From Bradyrhizobium frederickii (lineage in GTDB: Bacteria; Pseudomonadota; Alphaproteobacteria; Rhizobiales; Xanthobacteraceae): DNA of 64,000 nt. Where the stretch lies: NCBI RefSeq assembly GCF_004570865.1, contig NZ_SPQS01000009.1, forward strand, positions 186,001 to 250,000, read 5' to 3'. A program made the translations under genes and the position numbers. Under the pieces are notes generated by a model, which saw only the letters and a program-made list of their open reading frames with translations, had not been told where the DNA came from and searched no databases. This document shows positions 54,410 to 62,952 of the stretch, piece after piece; position 1 is the first letter of the stretch; every line of letters starts with the position of its first letter.

Positions 54410-54513
54410 TGTCATGCTCCGCGAAGGCGGGGCATCCAGTACGCCGTGACGATCGTTGTTGAATCGAGGTGGTGGTGAGTACTGGATCGTCCGCCTTCGC
54501 GGACGATGACACC
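54410..54513. repeat. Cloverleaf repeat, left of the GIY-YIG gene
   Basis: 104 bp. TGTCAT/ATGACA closing stem, hairpin GCTCCGCGAAGGCGGGGC, inner ATCCAGTAC/GTACTGGAT, hairpin CGTCCGCCTTCGCGGACG. About 87% identical (14 differences by my count) to the copy at 54834-54937, in the same orientation. Confidence 0.9.
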
Positions 54514-54527
54514 GTTGGGGTGATCGC

Positions 54528-54830
54528 ATGGGCGGACGCCACTACTACGTCTACATTCTCGCCAGCAAGATCGGCGGAACGCTCTATATCGGCGTGACGA
54601 ATGACCTCATTCGCCGAGTGGCCGAGCACAAGTCAAAGCTCATCGAGGGCTTCACGGAGAAGTACGACGTCGCCCGGCTGGTCTATTTCGAACAGTTCGA
54701 CGATCCCGAGAATGCGATCAAGCGGGAGAAGCGGCTGAAGAAGTGGAACAGGGCCTGGAAGGTTCGGTTGATCGAGCAGCACAATCCGAATTGGGATGAC
54801 CTTTATCATGAAATAGCCGGGCCTCCATGA
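54528..54830 (+). CDS. GIY-YIG endonuclease-domain protein
   Basis: 100 residues, essentially one GIY-YIG domain: YYVYILAS and GTLYIGVTNDLIRRV, then EHKSK and KREKRLKKW with the catalytic Arg and Glu expected for the fold. Stand-alone members (UPF0213/YhbQ-like) are very common in Rhizobiales. No Zn-finger or other DNA-binding part is attached. The gene exactly fills the interval between two 104-bp cloverleaf repeats (stop 3 bp before the right one, ATG 14 bp after the left one). Confidence 0.92.
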   Translation: MGGRHYYVYILASKIGGTLYIGVTNDLIRRVAEHKSKLIEGFTEKYDVARLVYFEQFDDPENAIKREKRLKKWNRAWKVRLIEQHNPNWDDLYHEIAGPP

Positions 54831-54833
54831 TGC

Positions 54834-54937
54834 TGTCATACCCCGCGAAGGCGGGGTATCTAGTACGCCGAGGCGGGCGTGATTGAATCGAGGCGCTGAT
54901 GATTACTGGATCGTCCGCCTTCGCGGACGATGACACC
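54834..54937. repeat. Cloverleaf repeat, right of the GIY-YIG gene
   Basis: 104 bp, same architecture as 54410-54513: TGTCAT/ATGACA, hairpin ACCCCGCGAAGGCGGGGT, inner pairing AGTAC region, hairpin CGTCCGCCTTCGCGGACG. Starts 3 bp after the endonuclease stop. Between it and ampG there is only a short unmarked stretch. Confidence 0.9.
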
Positions 54938-55011
54938 GAGGCTATTGTGGCCCCTCCCGCCTCACCGGCATCGCAAGAGTCTTTCCGGCCAGAATCTGCT
55001 AACACCACCCC

Positions 55012-56367
55012 ATGACCGCACCCGACGCGACTTCGCCTGCCGCCGCTCCTGCAACCTCCTGGCGCGACAGCCTTGCCGTTTACCTGCAGCCGCGGGTGCT
55101 GATCGTGCTGTTTCTCGGCTTCTCCTCGGGGCTGCCGCTGGCGCTGTCGGGATCGACGCTGCTGGTATGGATGGCCGAGGCGGGGGTCGATCTCGGAACG
55201 ATCGGGCTCTTTGCACTGGTTGGAACGCCGTACACGCTCAAGTTCCTGTGGGCGCCGCTGGTCGATGCGCTGCATGTGCCGTTCTTCACGCGCACCTTTG
55301 GCCGCCGGCGGGGGTGGCTGGTGTTCTCACAATTGCTGCTGATCGGCGCGATTCTGCTGTTGGCGCTGACCGATCCGGCGCGCTCGCCGCTGTTCGTCGC
55401 GCTTGGTGCGCTCCTGGTCGCGACGATGTCCTCGACACAGGACATCGTCGTCGATGCATTCCGCGTCGAGAGCCTGCCCGAGAGCGAGCAGGCCGCCGGC
55501 ATGGCCGCCTATGTCGCGGCCTATCGCATCGGCATGCTGATATCGACCGCGGGCGCCTTGTTCATCGTCACCGGCTTCGAGACGATCGTCCCTCGTGGCG
55601 CCGCCTGGATGTGGGGCTATGTGGTGATGGCGGCTCTGGTGCTGATTGGCACGGTGACTGCGCTGGCCGCCACCGAGCCGGCACAATCCAAGCGCGCCGA
55701 GGCTGCCACGCAGAACGAGGATGCGCTCATGCGGGTGTTCCATGCCGCATTGGGCGCATTCTCGGAATTCTTGCAGCGAAAGGAAGCGTGGGCGGCGCTT
55801 GCCTTCGTCGTGCTGTTCAAGTTCACCGACGCGTTTTCCGGCAACATGACCGTGCCGTTCGTGATCGACATCGGCTTCACGCGGAACGACTACGCGGTGA
55901 TCGTGAAGGGCGTCGGCATCGCAGCGACCCTGGCCGGTGGGTTTGCCGGCGGCTTCGTGGCACGGCGTTATTCGCTCGCAACGAGCCTGTGGATCGGCGG
56001 CATCGTGCAGGCAATCTCCAACCTGTCGTTCTCGTGGCTGGCGCTGGTCGGCGTCAATGAATGGGCGCTGACCCTCGCAATCACCTCCGACAATTTCTGC
56101 AACGCCATCGGCACCGTGATCTTCGTCGCCTATCTCTCGGCGCTGTGCCAGAACCCGCTGCACACCGCGACCCAGTATGCGCTGCTGACGGCGCTCGCCG
56201 CCGTGGGACGCACCTACCTGTCATCGGGCGCGGGCTATCTGGCGAAGGCGACGGGCTGGCCGATGTTCTTCGCGATCTCCGTCCTCGTCGCCATTCCGAG
56301 CCTGATGCTGCTGGCGTGGCTGCAGAAGCGTGGCCATTTCGAAACGTTGGAGCAGGTGCGAGTGTAA
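55012..56367 (+). CDS. ampG: AmpG-type muropeptide transporter (MFS)
   Basis: 451 residues, about 12 membrane spans. LGFSSGLPLALSGSTLLVWM and GTPYTLKFLWAPLVD are characteristic for AmpG, which imports anhydro-muropeptides for cell-wall recycling. Convergent with the small secreted protein gene at 56370. Confidence 0.9.
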   Translation: MTAPDATSPAAAPATSWRDSLAVYLQPRVLIVLFLGFSSGLPLALSGSTLLVWMAEAGVDLGTIGLFALVGTPYTLKFLWAPLVDALHVPFFTRTFGRRRGWLVFSQLLLIGAILLLALTDPARSPLFVALGALLVATMSSTQDIVVDAFRVESLPESEQAAGMAAYVAAYRIGMLISTAGALFIVTGFETIVPRGAAWMWGYVVMAALVLIGTVTALAATEPAQSKRAEAATQNEDALMRVFHAALGAFSEFLQRKEAWAALAFVVLFKFTDAFSGNMTVPFVIDIGFTRNDYAVIVKGVGIAATLAGGFAGGFVARRYSLATSLWIGGIVQAISNLSFSWLALVGVNEWALTLAITSDNFCNAIGTVIFVAYLSALCQNPLHTATQYALLTALAAVGRTYLSSGAGYLAKATGWPMFFAISVLVAIPSLMLLAWLQKRGHFETLEQVRV

Positions 56368-56369
56368 GC

Positions 56370-56747
56370 TTAGCGCTGCATCTCTTTCCGAACGCGTCCG
56401 TTGAGCCCCTCGAAATCGGCGACCAGCGCATCGCAAGCGGCCTTGGAGGCTTCGCACAGGACGTTCATTCGGATGACGACTTCGCTTCCGTCCTGCACGA
56501 CGCGGCGCTGAATGGCTGCCGGATAGGCCGGATGTCCCTTCGGCGGAAACGACCACAGGCTCAGAGTGGCCGCGTCCTCGATCACGGTCCAGCCGGATTG
56601 AACGGACGTCTTCACCCCCGGCTTGGCGCGCAGCGACTCAAGCGCTGCTGCGGCCGTCGGATAAGACGCGGTGTCCTGGGCGGCCGAGACCGGCCAGGGA
56701 GTAGCGCCGGCGAAGACCAGCAGGACGGCAAGGGCTATTCCACGCAC
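56370..56747 (-). CDS. Secreted hypothetical protein
   Basis: 125 residues from GTG 56747 (GGAGAGG 10 bases upstream): signal peptide (GIALAVLLVFAGATPWPVSA), then a domain with GWTVIEDAATLSLWSFPP, a possible disulfide pair (MNVLCEASKAACDALV). Longer starts up to 56810 are possible. No known family recognised. Convergent with ampG. Confidence 0.72.
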   Translation of the reverse strand: MRGIALAVLLVFAGATPWPVSAAQDTASYPTAAAALESLRAKPGVKTSVQSGWTVIEDAATLSLWSFPPKGHPAYPAAIQRRVVQDGSEVVIRMNVLCEASKAACDALVADFEGLNGRVRKEMQR

Positions 56748-56846
56748 GGCTGACCGACCTCTCCGCGGTTCGATCGCTTGCACTATGCTCGACGCACAAC
56801 CGGAGATCAAGACGCGGTCCTGGTCACCGGCCCGGCGATATCGCCC

Positions 56847-57281
56847 CTACTGCTTCTTGATGATGCTCCACTTCGTGATCACGGCTTCGCTCATCTGGCC
56901 GGCATCGCTGGCGCAGGCGATCTCGTCGACCTTGACCGAGATTTCCTTGCCGACGAACGATTTCAACTGCGTGGCCTGCGCGTCGCTGGAGGTGACGAGC
57001 TGGAAGGTCTCGGGGCCGGTCTCGAGATTGCACAGCCCGTTCGGCGCCGGCAGGCGACGCGGCTCGGAGGTGATCTGATACATCGGAACCCGCTTGCCGT
57101 TCTTGACGTCGCGCACCTTCATGGCGTTCAACTCGCCCGACAGCACGTCGCCATTGTTGATCGGCTTGCCGGGCTTCGACGGCGGCGGGGCCTCGTCACC
57201 CGGCTGCGCGGAGATGGCCGGGGTCACCAGCATCGCCATCGTCGCGACCAAAGCCAATCGTGTGGCGAAAAGTTTCGTCAT
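56847..57281 (-). CDS. Secreted hypothetical protein
   Basis: 144 residues: signal peptide (LFATRLALVATMAMLVTPAISA), then GDVLSGELNAMKVRDVKNGK, a region with two Cys (LCNLETGPETF; EIACASDAGQM) and a final KWSIIKKQ. Predicted periplasmic beta-rich domain, typical of Bradyrhizobium, function unknown. 27 bases upstream is recR on the same strand. Confidence 0.74.
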   Translation of the reverse strand: MTKLFATRLALVATMAMLVTPAISAQPGDEAPPPSKPGKPINNGDVLSGELNAMKVRDVKNGKRVPMYQITSEPRRLPAPNGLCNLETGPETFQLVTSSDAQATQLKSFVGKEISVKVDEIACASDAGQMSEAVITKWSIIKKQ

Positions 57282-57308
57282 GTCGTCCGTTCCGTGATCT
57301 GTGGATTG

Positions 57309-57911
57309 CTAGAACAGGGTGCGCTGCCGCATCGCTGCCGATAGCGTACCTTCGTCGAGATAATCAAGCTCGCCGCCGACGGGAACGCCATGGGCGAGCC
57401 GCGTCACCTTCACATTGGCGTCCTGAAGCAGGTCGGTGATGTAGTGCGCCGTGGTCTGGCCGTCGACCGTCGCATTCAGCGCCAGGATGATCTCGTGCAC
57501 CTCGGCAGCATGGGCGCGCGCGACCAGCGCGTCGATGGTCAGATCCTGCGGGCCGACGCCGTCGAGCGGCGACAATGTCGCGCCCAGCACATGATAGCGC
57601 CCTTGAGTCGCATTGGCCCGCTCCAACGCCCAGAGATCGGCGACGTCGGCGACGACGACGATAATGGCGGGATCGCGCTTCGGATCGGTGCAGACGGTGC
57701 AGGGATTTTGCGTGTCGATGTTGCCGCAGGTCTTGCAGACCTGGACCTTGTCCAGCGCCACCTGCATGGCCGAGGCCAGCGGCATCATCAACGCTTCGCG
57801 TTTCTTGATCAGGTGCAGCGCCGCGCGCCGCGCCGAACGCGGACCGAGGCCCGGCAGCCGTGCGAGCAGCTGGACCAGCCGTTCGATCTCGGGACCTGCA
57901 ACAGCGCCCAT
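57309..57911 (-). CDS. recR: Recombination protein RecR
   Basis: 200 residues: helix-hairpin-helix N-terminus (RLPGLGPRSARRAALHL), four-Cys zinc finger (CKTCGNIDTQNPCTVC) and a TOPRIM domain (VVVADVADLWALE). Loads with RecO/RecF at gaps. ATG at 57911; lies 1 base after ybaB, so co-transcribed with dnaX-ybaB. Confidence 0.96.
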   Translation of the reverse strand: MGAVAGPEIERLVQLLARLPGLGPRSARRAALHLIKKREALMMPLASAMQVALDKVQVCKTCGNIDTQNPCTVCTDPKRDPAIIVVVADVADLWALERANATQGRYHVLGATLSPLDGVGPQDLTIDALVARAHAAEVHEIILALNATVDGQTTAHYITDLLQDANVKVTRLAHGVPVGGELDYLDEGTLSAAMRQRTLF

Positions 57912-57912
57912 A

Positions 57913-58233
57913 TTATTGGCCGAACAACCCCGGCGGCAGGCCGAGCCCACCGGTGAGAGCCTGCATCTTCTCCTGCATGGCGGCCTCCGCCTTGCGGCGG
58001 GCATCACTGAGCGCGGTGACGAGCAAATCTTCCAGCACCTCGCGCTCTTCCGCCTTCATCAGCGACGGATCGATCTTGATGCCCTTCACGTCCATCTTCG
58101 CGGTCATGCGGACGGCGACGAGGCCGCCGCCGGAGATGCCCTCGACTTCCACGTTGGCGAGCTGCTCCTGCATCTCCTGCATCTTGGACTGCAGCTGCGC
58201 CGCCTGCTTCATCATGCCGAGAAAATCAGCCAT
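57913..58233 (-). CDS. ybaB: YbaB/EbfC nucleoid-associated protein
   Basis: 106 residues with the YbaB pattern (MADFLGMMKQAAQLQSKMQE; MKIDPSLMKAEEREVLEDLL-like region). Small DNA-binding dimer. Between dnaX and recR, the usual order. Confidence 0.95.
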   Translation of the reverse strand: MADFLGMMKQAAQLQSKMQEMQEQLANVEVEGISGGGLVAVRMTAKMDVKGIKIDPSLMKAEEREVLEDLLVTALSDARRKAEAAMQEKMQALTGGLGLPPGLFGQ

Positions 58234-58259
58234 CGGTGTCTGTCCTTGAAAAGGTCGGC

Positions 58260-60080
58260 TCAGAGATCGTCGCCGTCGGAACCGTCGGGCGGATCGTCAC
58301 TGCCATAGTCGGTGTTTATATTGGATTCCGGCGTCTCGGGGGCAAGCCTGCGGACCTCGACGACCTTGGCGCCGGGGAAACGCGACAGGACCTCCTGCAC
58401 GCGCGGATCGGCCTCGGCGGTACGCGCATGCTCCTGCTTGGCGGCCTGGTTCACCGAGCGCAGCGTCGGCTGGCCCTGCTCGTTGGAGACGACGATGGTC
58501 CAGCGCCGGCCGGTCCACAGTTCGAATTTCTTCGCAAGCTCCGAGATCATGGTCTTGGAGGCGTTCGGCTCGAGCGCGACTTCCAGCCGGCCCTCCTCGA
58601 AACGGACGAGGCGCATATCGCCTTCGAGCGCGCCCTTGGTCATGAGATCACGTTTCTGCCCGGCCAGCGCAACGAGCTGGGTGAAGCTCGTGATGCGCAG
58701 CTGCGGCGCCGCCCCTTGCGGGTCCGGCGCCGGCGCCGCCATCTGCGGCCGCGCTCCACCGCCCCCGAACGAAGGCGGCGACGACGTCGGCATGCGAACT
58801 GGCGCCGCGGACGACACCGGCGCGGCCGGCGCACTGCTACGCGCAGCTCCGCCGCTCACGACCGGCGAGCCGCCGCCGTTCTGCTCCAGCATCTTGATGG
58901 CTTCATCGGGCGTCGGCAGGTCGGCGACATAGGCGATACGCACCAGCACCATCTCGGCGGCCGCCGCGGGCCGCGTCGCGGCCTGCACCTCGGTGATGCC
59001 CTTGAGCAGCATCTGCCACATCCGCGACAGCACGCGCATCGAGATCTTCGAGGCGAAATCCTTCGCGCGCACGCGCTCGGTCTCGCCATAGGCCACGTTG
59101 TCGGCGGTCGCCGGCACGATCTTCACGCGGGTGACGAAATTGACGAATTCGGCGAGATCCGAGAGCACGACGATCGGATCGGCGCCGACGTCGTACTGGT
59201 CGCGGAACTCCTTGAAGGCAGCCGCGATGTCGCCGCGCGCCAGCGAATCGAACAGGTCGATGACGCGGGTCCGGTCGGCGAGCCCCAGCATCTGCCTGAC
59301 CGCATCGGCCTTGACGGTGCCTGCCGCATGCGCGATCGCCTGGTCGAGCAGCGACAGCGAATCGCGCACCGAACCTTCCGCGGCGCGGGCAATGATGCCG
59401 AGCGCCTCCGGCTCGATCTCGACGTTTTCCTTCGCGGCAATGTTGGCGAGGTGCTTCATCAGCACGTCGGCGTCGACGCGGCGCAGGTCGAAACGCTGGC
59501 AGCGCGACAGCACGGTGACCGGAACCTTGCGAATCTCCGTCGTCGCGAACACGAATTTGGCGTGCTCCGGCGGCTCCTCCAGCGTCTTCAGGAAGGCGTT
59601 GAACGCCGCCGTCGACAGCATGTGGACTTCGTCGATGATGTAGACCTTGTAGCGGGCGCTGGCCGGCGCATAGCGCACGCTGTCGTTGATCTGGCGGACG
59701 TCGTCGACGCCGGTGTGCGAGGCCGCGTCCATCTCCAGCACGTCCATGTGCCGGCTTTCCATGATCGCCTGGCAATGCACCCCCAGGGTCGGCATGTGGA
59801 TGGTCGGGCCCTTCACCGAGCCGTCCGGCATCTCGTAGTTGAGCGCACGGGCCAGGATGCGCGCGGTGGTGGTCTTGCCGACACCGCGAACGCCGGTGAG
59901 GATCCAGGCCTGCGGAATGCGCCCGGTCTCGAACGCATTGGAGACGGTGCGGACCACGGCCTCCTGGCCGATCAGATCGTCGAATGAGGAAGGACGGTAT
60001 TTGCGCGCCAGCACCCGGTACGGCGCGTTGCCGGCCGGACCGGCGCTATCGGGATTGGAAGGGGCGCCAGCGTCGGTCAT
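58260..60080 (-). CDS. dnaX: DNA polymerase III subunits gamma and tau
   Basis: 606 residues. AAA+ clamp-loader with Walker A GVRGVGKTT (63-71), DEVHMLS Walker B and sensor motifs, then a Pro/Ala/Gly-rich linker and the C-terminal tau region. The four-Cys zinc module after Walker A is reduced to a single Cys (GVHCQAI), as seen in related rhizobia from memory. No obvious slippery heptamer for gamma was found by eye. Confidence 0.95.
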   Translation of the reverse strand: MTDAGAPSNPDSAGPAGNAPYRVLARKYRPSSFDDLIGQEAVVRTVSNAFETGRIPQAWILTGVRGVGKTTTARILARALNYEMPDGSVKGPTIHMPTLGVHCQAIMESRHMDVLEMDAASHTGVDDVRQINDSVRYAPASARYKVYIIDEVHMLSTAAFNAFLKTLEEPPEHAKFVFATTEIRKVPVTVLSRCQRFDLRRVDADVLMKHLANIAAKENVEIEPEALGIIARAAEGSVRDSLSLLDQAIAHAAGTVKADAVRQMLGLADRTRVIDLFDSLARGDIAAAFKEFRDQYDVGADPIVVLSDLAEFVNFVTRVKIVPATADNVAYGETERVRAKDFASKISMRVLSRMWQMLLKGITEVQAATRPAAAAEMVLVRIAYVADLPTPDEAIKMLEQNGGGSPVVSGGAARSSAPAAPVSSAAPVRMPTSSPPSFGGGGARPQMAAPAPDPQGAAPQLRITSFTQLVALAGQKRDLMTKGALEGDMRLVRFEEGRLEVALEPNASKTMISELAKKFELWTGRRWTIVVSNEQGQPTLRSVNQAAKQEHARTAEADPRVQEVLSRFPGAKVVEVRRLAPETPESNINTDYGSDDPPDGSDGDDL

Positions 60081-60174
60081 CGGTCGATCCGCAATGAAAT
60101 GTCTCTTGGCCGGCTTTTGCGGAAAGGAGCGCGCTGGCGGCTGGTGCCGCCGGCGCTGGTTCGCTCGAAAAACA

Positions 60175-60275
60175 GGTAGGAGACTGACGAGCGACCCGAT
60201 CCGGACCTCGTTAGGGCTGCTTCCTTCCGGACCTGACCCGGTTGGCGAGTGGCTCGTCCACCGCCAATCTCCCGG
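60175..60275 (-). ncRNA. ffs: Signal recognition particle RNA (4.5S type)
   Basis: Contains the SRP core GTCCGGAAGGAAGCAGCC in a hairpin context with pairing GACGAGC/GCTCGTC outer arms. Upstream of dnaX on the same strand, the usual location. A T-run (60168-60172) follows the 3' end. The remainder of the 60081-60455 gap shows nothing else. Ends are approximate. Confidence 0.92.
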
Positions 60276-60455
60276 TCCCTATTTGGGGCCAAAAGGGTCG
60301 GAAAGCAAGCGGCTATCGGCTCGAACGACTTGATCCTGCCCAGCATCCGGGCAATTACCGGTCTGCCCAGCCGATAGGCTGTGCTTTCGTCAGTGGGACC
60401 GCCTTGCTAAAAACGCATGCGGAACTCCACCCAACCAGAAAAGCGATTGATCCCA

Positions 60456-61301
60456 ATGGTTACACGTCGTGATGTTGCATCGATTGTCGGACTTGGCGCG
60501 GTAACCGCGGCCGCACTGGCGACCCCAGCCGTGGCGCAGACCGCCGATCCGAACGAATCGACCTTCGCCCGCATCCGCCGCACCAAGAAGATGCGGATCG
60601 GCGCGGTCGGCGGCGGCGCGCCGTATTACATGAAGGATCTGTCCAGCGGCCAGTGGAAGGGCTTCTACATCGACATCGCCAAGGGGCTCGCCGACGACAT
60701 GGAGGCCGAGCTCGAGATCACCGAGACCACCTGGGGCAATTCGGTGCTGGATCTGCAGGCCAACAAGATCGACATCTTCTTCGGCCTCAACCCGACCCCG
60801 AAGCGCGCGCTGGTGATCGACTTCTCGGTGCCGGTCTTCAACAACGCCTTCGCCATCCTCTGCAAGAAGGACTTCAAGCCGAAGAGCTGGGCCGAGTTGA
60901 ACTCGCCCGACATCAAGATCGCGGTCGACCAGGGCTCCTCGCACGACCAGGTCATCAGCCGCCTGACGCCGAAGGCGCAGATCACGCGGCTGAAGACCGC
61001 CGACGACGCCACCGCCGCGCTGCAGACCGGCCGCGTCGATGCGCAATGTCTGATCACCATGCTGTCGCTGACCGTGCTGAAGAAGAACCCCTCGCTCGGC
61101 CAGCTCGTGCTGCCCACGCCGATCTTCGCCACCACGTCGAATGCCGGCTTCCGCCGCGAGGCCGACAAGACCTGGCGCGATTACGTCAACACCTGGATCG
61201 ATTTCAACAAGGGCCTCGGCTTCATCCGCAACGCGATCATCACCAACATGGAGCTGGTGGGCGTGACCGAGGCGGACATTCCGCCGGGCGTGTCGTTGTA
61301 A
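60456..61301 (+). CDS. Polar amino-acid-type ABC substrate-binding protein
   Basis: 281 residues. Tat-like N-terminus VTRRDVASIVGL and cleavage near AVAQ. Cluster 3 binding-protein fold (RIGAVGGGAPYYMKDLSSGQ, FFGLNPTPKRALVIDFS). ATG at 60456 keeps the twin arginine at the N-terminus; an alternative ATG 60417 would add 13 residues. First gene of an importer followed after a repeat by permease and ATPase. Confidence 0.86.
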   Translation: MVTRRDVASIVGLGAVTAAALATPAVAQTADPNESTFARIRRTKKMRIGAVGGGAPYYMKDLSSGQWKGFYIDIAKGLADDMEAELEITETTWGNSVLDLQANKIDIFFGLNPTPKRALVIDFSVPVFNNAFAILCKKDFKPKSWAELNSPDIKIAVDQGSSHDQVISRLTPKAQITRLKTADDATAALQTGRVDAQCLITMLSLTVLKKNPSLGQLVLPTPIFATTSNAGFRREADKTWRDYVNTWIDFNKGLGFIRNAIITNMELVGVTEADIPPGVSL

Positions 61302-61338
61302 CTTATGATCGGGCAGTGCCTCGGCAATCTCGCTGCGC

Positions 61339-61469
61339 TCCCTCTCCCGCTTGCGGGAGAGGGCTGGGGTGAGGGTGTCTCGGCTGGCAAGACTTCCCGA
61401 GAGGCGAGAGCCCTCACCCGCGTCGCATCTGCGATGCGACACGACCTCTCCCGCAAAGGCGGGAGAGGT
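61339..61469. repeat. Inverted intergenic repeat (CTCCC...GGGAG type)
   Basis: Left hairpin CCCTCTCCCGCTTGCGGGAG, right hairpin CCTCTCCCGCAAAGGCGGGA, with AGCCCTCACCC pairing with GGGTGAGGG. Same family as 30153-30298. Inserted between the binding-protein and permease genes of one transport system. Confidence 0.78.
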
Positions 61470-61486
61470 AAAGCAAGCAGGCACGC

Positions 61487-62149
61487 ATGTATCAGTGGGA
61501 CTTCGGCATCCTCTGGAGCTATCGCTGGCTCTTTCTCAACGGGCTCGGCGTCACCGTCGGCTTCACCATCGTCATCGTCGTATGCGGGTTGCTGTTCGGC
61601 CTGTTGGGGGCGTTCGGCAGCCTGTCGCGCTTCAAGGCGTTGCGCCTTCTCGCCCTCACCTTCATCGAGGCGTTCCGCTGCACGCCGATCCTGGTGCAGC
61701 TGATCTGGTTCTATTACGCGCTGCCGATCCTCGCCGGTGTCGAGATGACGCCGATCACGGCCTCGGCGCTGGCGCTCTCGCTCTATGGCGGCTCGTTCTA
61801 TTCGGAGATCATCCGCGGCGGCATCATCTCGATCGACAAGGGCCAGTCGGAGGCCGGCGCCGCCCTCGGCATGACGCCGGGACAGAGCATGCGACGCATC
61901 GTGCTGCCGCAGGCGATCAAGCGCATGATCCCGGCGCTGATGAACCAGTCCATCATCCAGTTCAAGAACACCTCGCTGGTCTCGGTGCTGGCGGTGCCCG
62001 ACCTCGTCTACCAGAGCCAGGTCGCGGCGCATGACAGCTACCGGCCGCTGGAGACCTACACCGCGGTCGCGGTCGCCTATGCCGCGATCCTGATCCCGCT
62101 CACCATCATCGTCCGCCGCGGCGAGAAGCGACTGGCGGTGAGCGAATGA
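61487..62149 (+). CDS. Amino-acid ABC transporter permease (HisM/HisQ type)
   Basis: 220 residues, five to six membrane spans, EAA loop SEAGAALGMTPGQSMRRIVL. Stop overlaps the ATPase start by 4 bases. Only one permease is present, so it may work as a homodimer. Confidence 0.9.
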   Translation: MYQWDFGILWSYRWLFLNGLGVTVGFTIVIVVCGLLFGLLGAFGSLSRFKALRLLALTFIEAFRCTPILVQLIWFYYALPILAGVEMTPITASALALSLYGGSFYSEIIRGGIISIDKGQSEAGAALGMTPGQSMRRIVLPQAIKRMIPALMNQSIIQFKNTSLVSVLAVPDLVYQSQVAAHDSYRPLETYTAVAVAYAAILIPLTIIVRRGEKRLAVSE

Positions 62150-62952
62150 GCGAGCCATCTCATAGCACTTCGAAAATCGAGATCCGGGCCCTGCGCAAGA
62201 GCTTTGGCAGCAACGAGGTCCTCAAGAACATCAATCTCGACGTCGCCAAGGGCGGTGTCGTGGCGCTGATCGGACCGTCGGGGTCGGGCAAATCGACCCT
62301 GCTCCGCTGCATCAATCTGCTGGTGGTGCCGGACGGAGGCAGCGTCCGCGTCGCCGACACCCGCTTCGCGTTCGGTGACGGTTCGAATTTGCCCGACGTG
62401 AAGACGCTGGCAAGATTCCGCGCCACCACCGGCATGGTGTTCCAGCATTTCAACCTGTTCCCGCACATGACGACGCTGCAGAACGTCATGGAGGGGCCGC
62501 TCACGGTGCGGCGCATGGCCAGGGCCGATGCCGAAAAGCTTGCGCGCGCGCAGCTCGCCAAGGTCGGTCTCGCCGAGAAGGCGGACCAATATCCGGCGAC
62601 GCTGTCCGGCGGACAGAAGCAGCGCGTCGCCATCGCGCGGGCGCTCGCCATGGAGCCTGACGTCATGCTGTTCGACGAGGCAACCTCGGCGCTCGACCCC
62701 GAATTGGTCGGCGAGGTGCTGAACGTGATCCAGCAACTGGCGTCCGAAGGCATGACCATGGTGATCGTGACCCACGAGATCGCCTTTGCCCGCGAGGTCG
62801 CCGATCGCCTGATCTTCATGCGCGACGGTGTCGTGGTCGAAGAGGGCCCGGCGCGGCAGGTGATCGACAATCCAAGGGAAGCCGCCACACGCGCCTTCCT
62901 CAGCCATTTCCACCGCACCGGCGCGCTGCCGCCGGCCAACGCGACATCGTGA
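62146..62952 (+). CDS. Amino-acid ABC transporter ATP-binding protein
   Basis: 268 residues. Walker A GPSGSGKST, signature LSGGQKQR, Walker B VMLFDEATSALDP. Subfamily of HisP/GlnQ. Overlaps the permease and the SDR gene. Confidence 0.93.
   Translation: MSEPSHSTSKIEIRALRKSFGSNEVLKNINLDVAKGGVVALIGPSGSGKSTLLRCINLLVVPDGGSVRVADTRFAFGDGSNLPDVKTLARFRATTGMVFQHFNLFPHMTTLQNVMEGPLTVRRMARADAEKLARAQLAKVGLAEKADQYPATLSGGQKQRVAIARALAMEPDVMLFDEATSALDPELVGEVLNVIQQLASEGMTMVIVTHEIAFAREVADRLIFMRDGVVVEEGPARQVIDNPREAATRAFLSHFHRTGALPPANATS

Noticed and set aside
58236..59987. 583-codon plus-strand frame opposite dnaX
   Set aside because: Antisense shadow of dnaX, Arg/His-rich product, no ribosome site.
30153..61469. 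Possible CRISPR array from the many repeats
   Set aside because: Repeats are dispersed, palindromic and of several types; there are no regular spacers and no cas genes.
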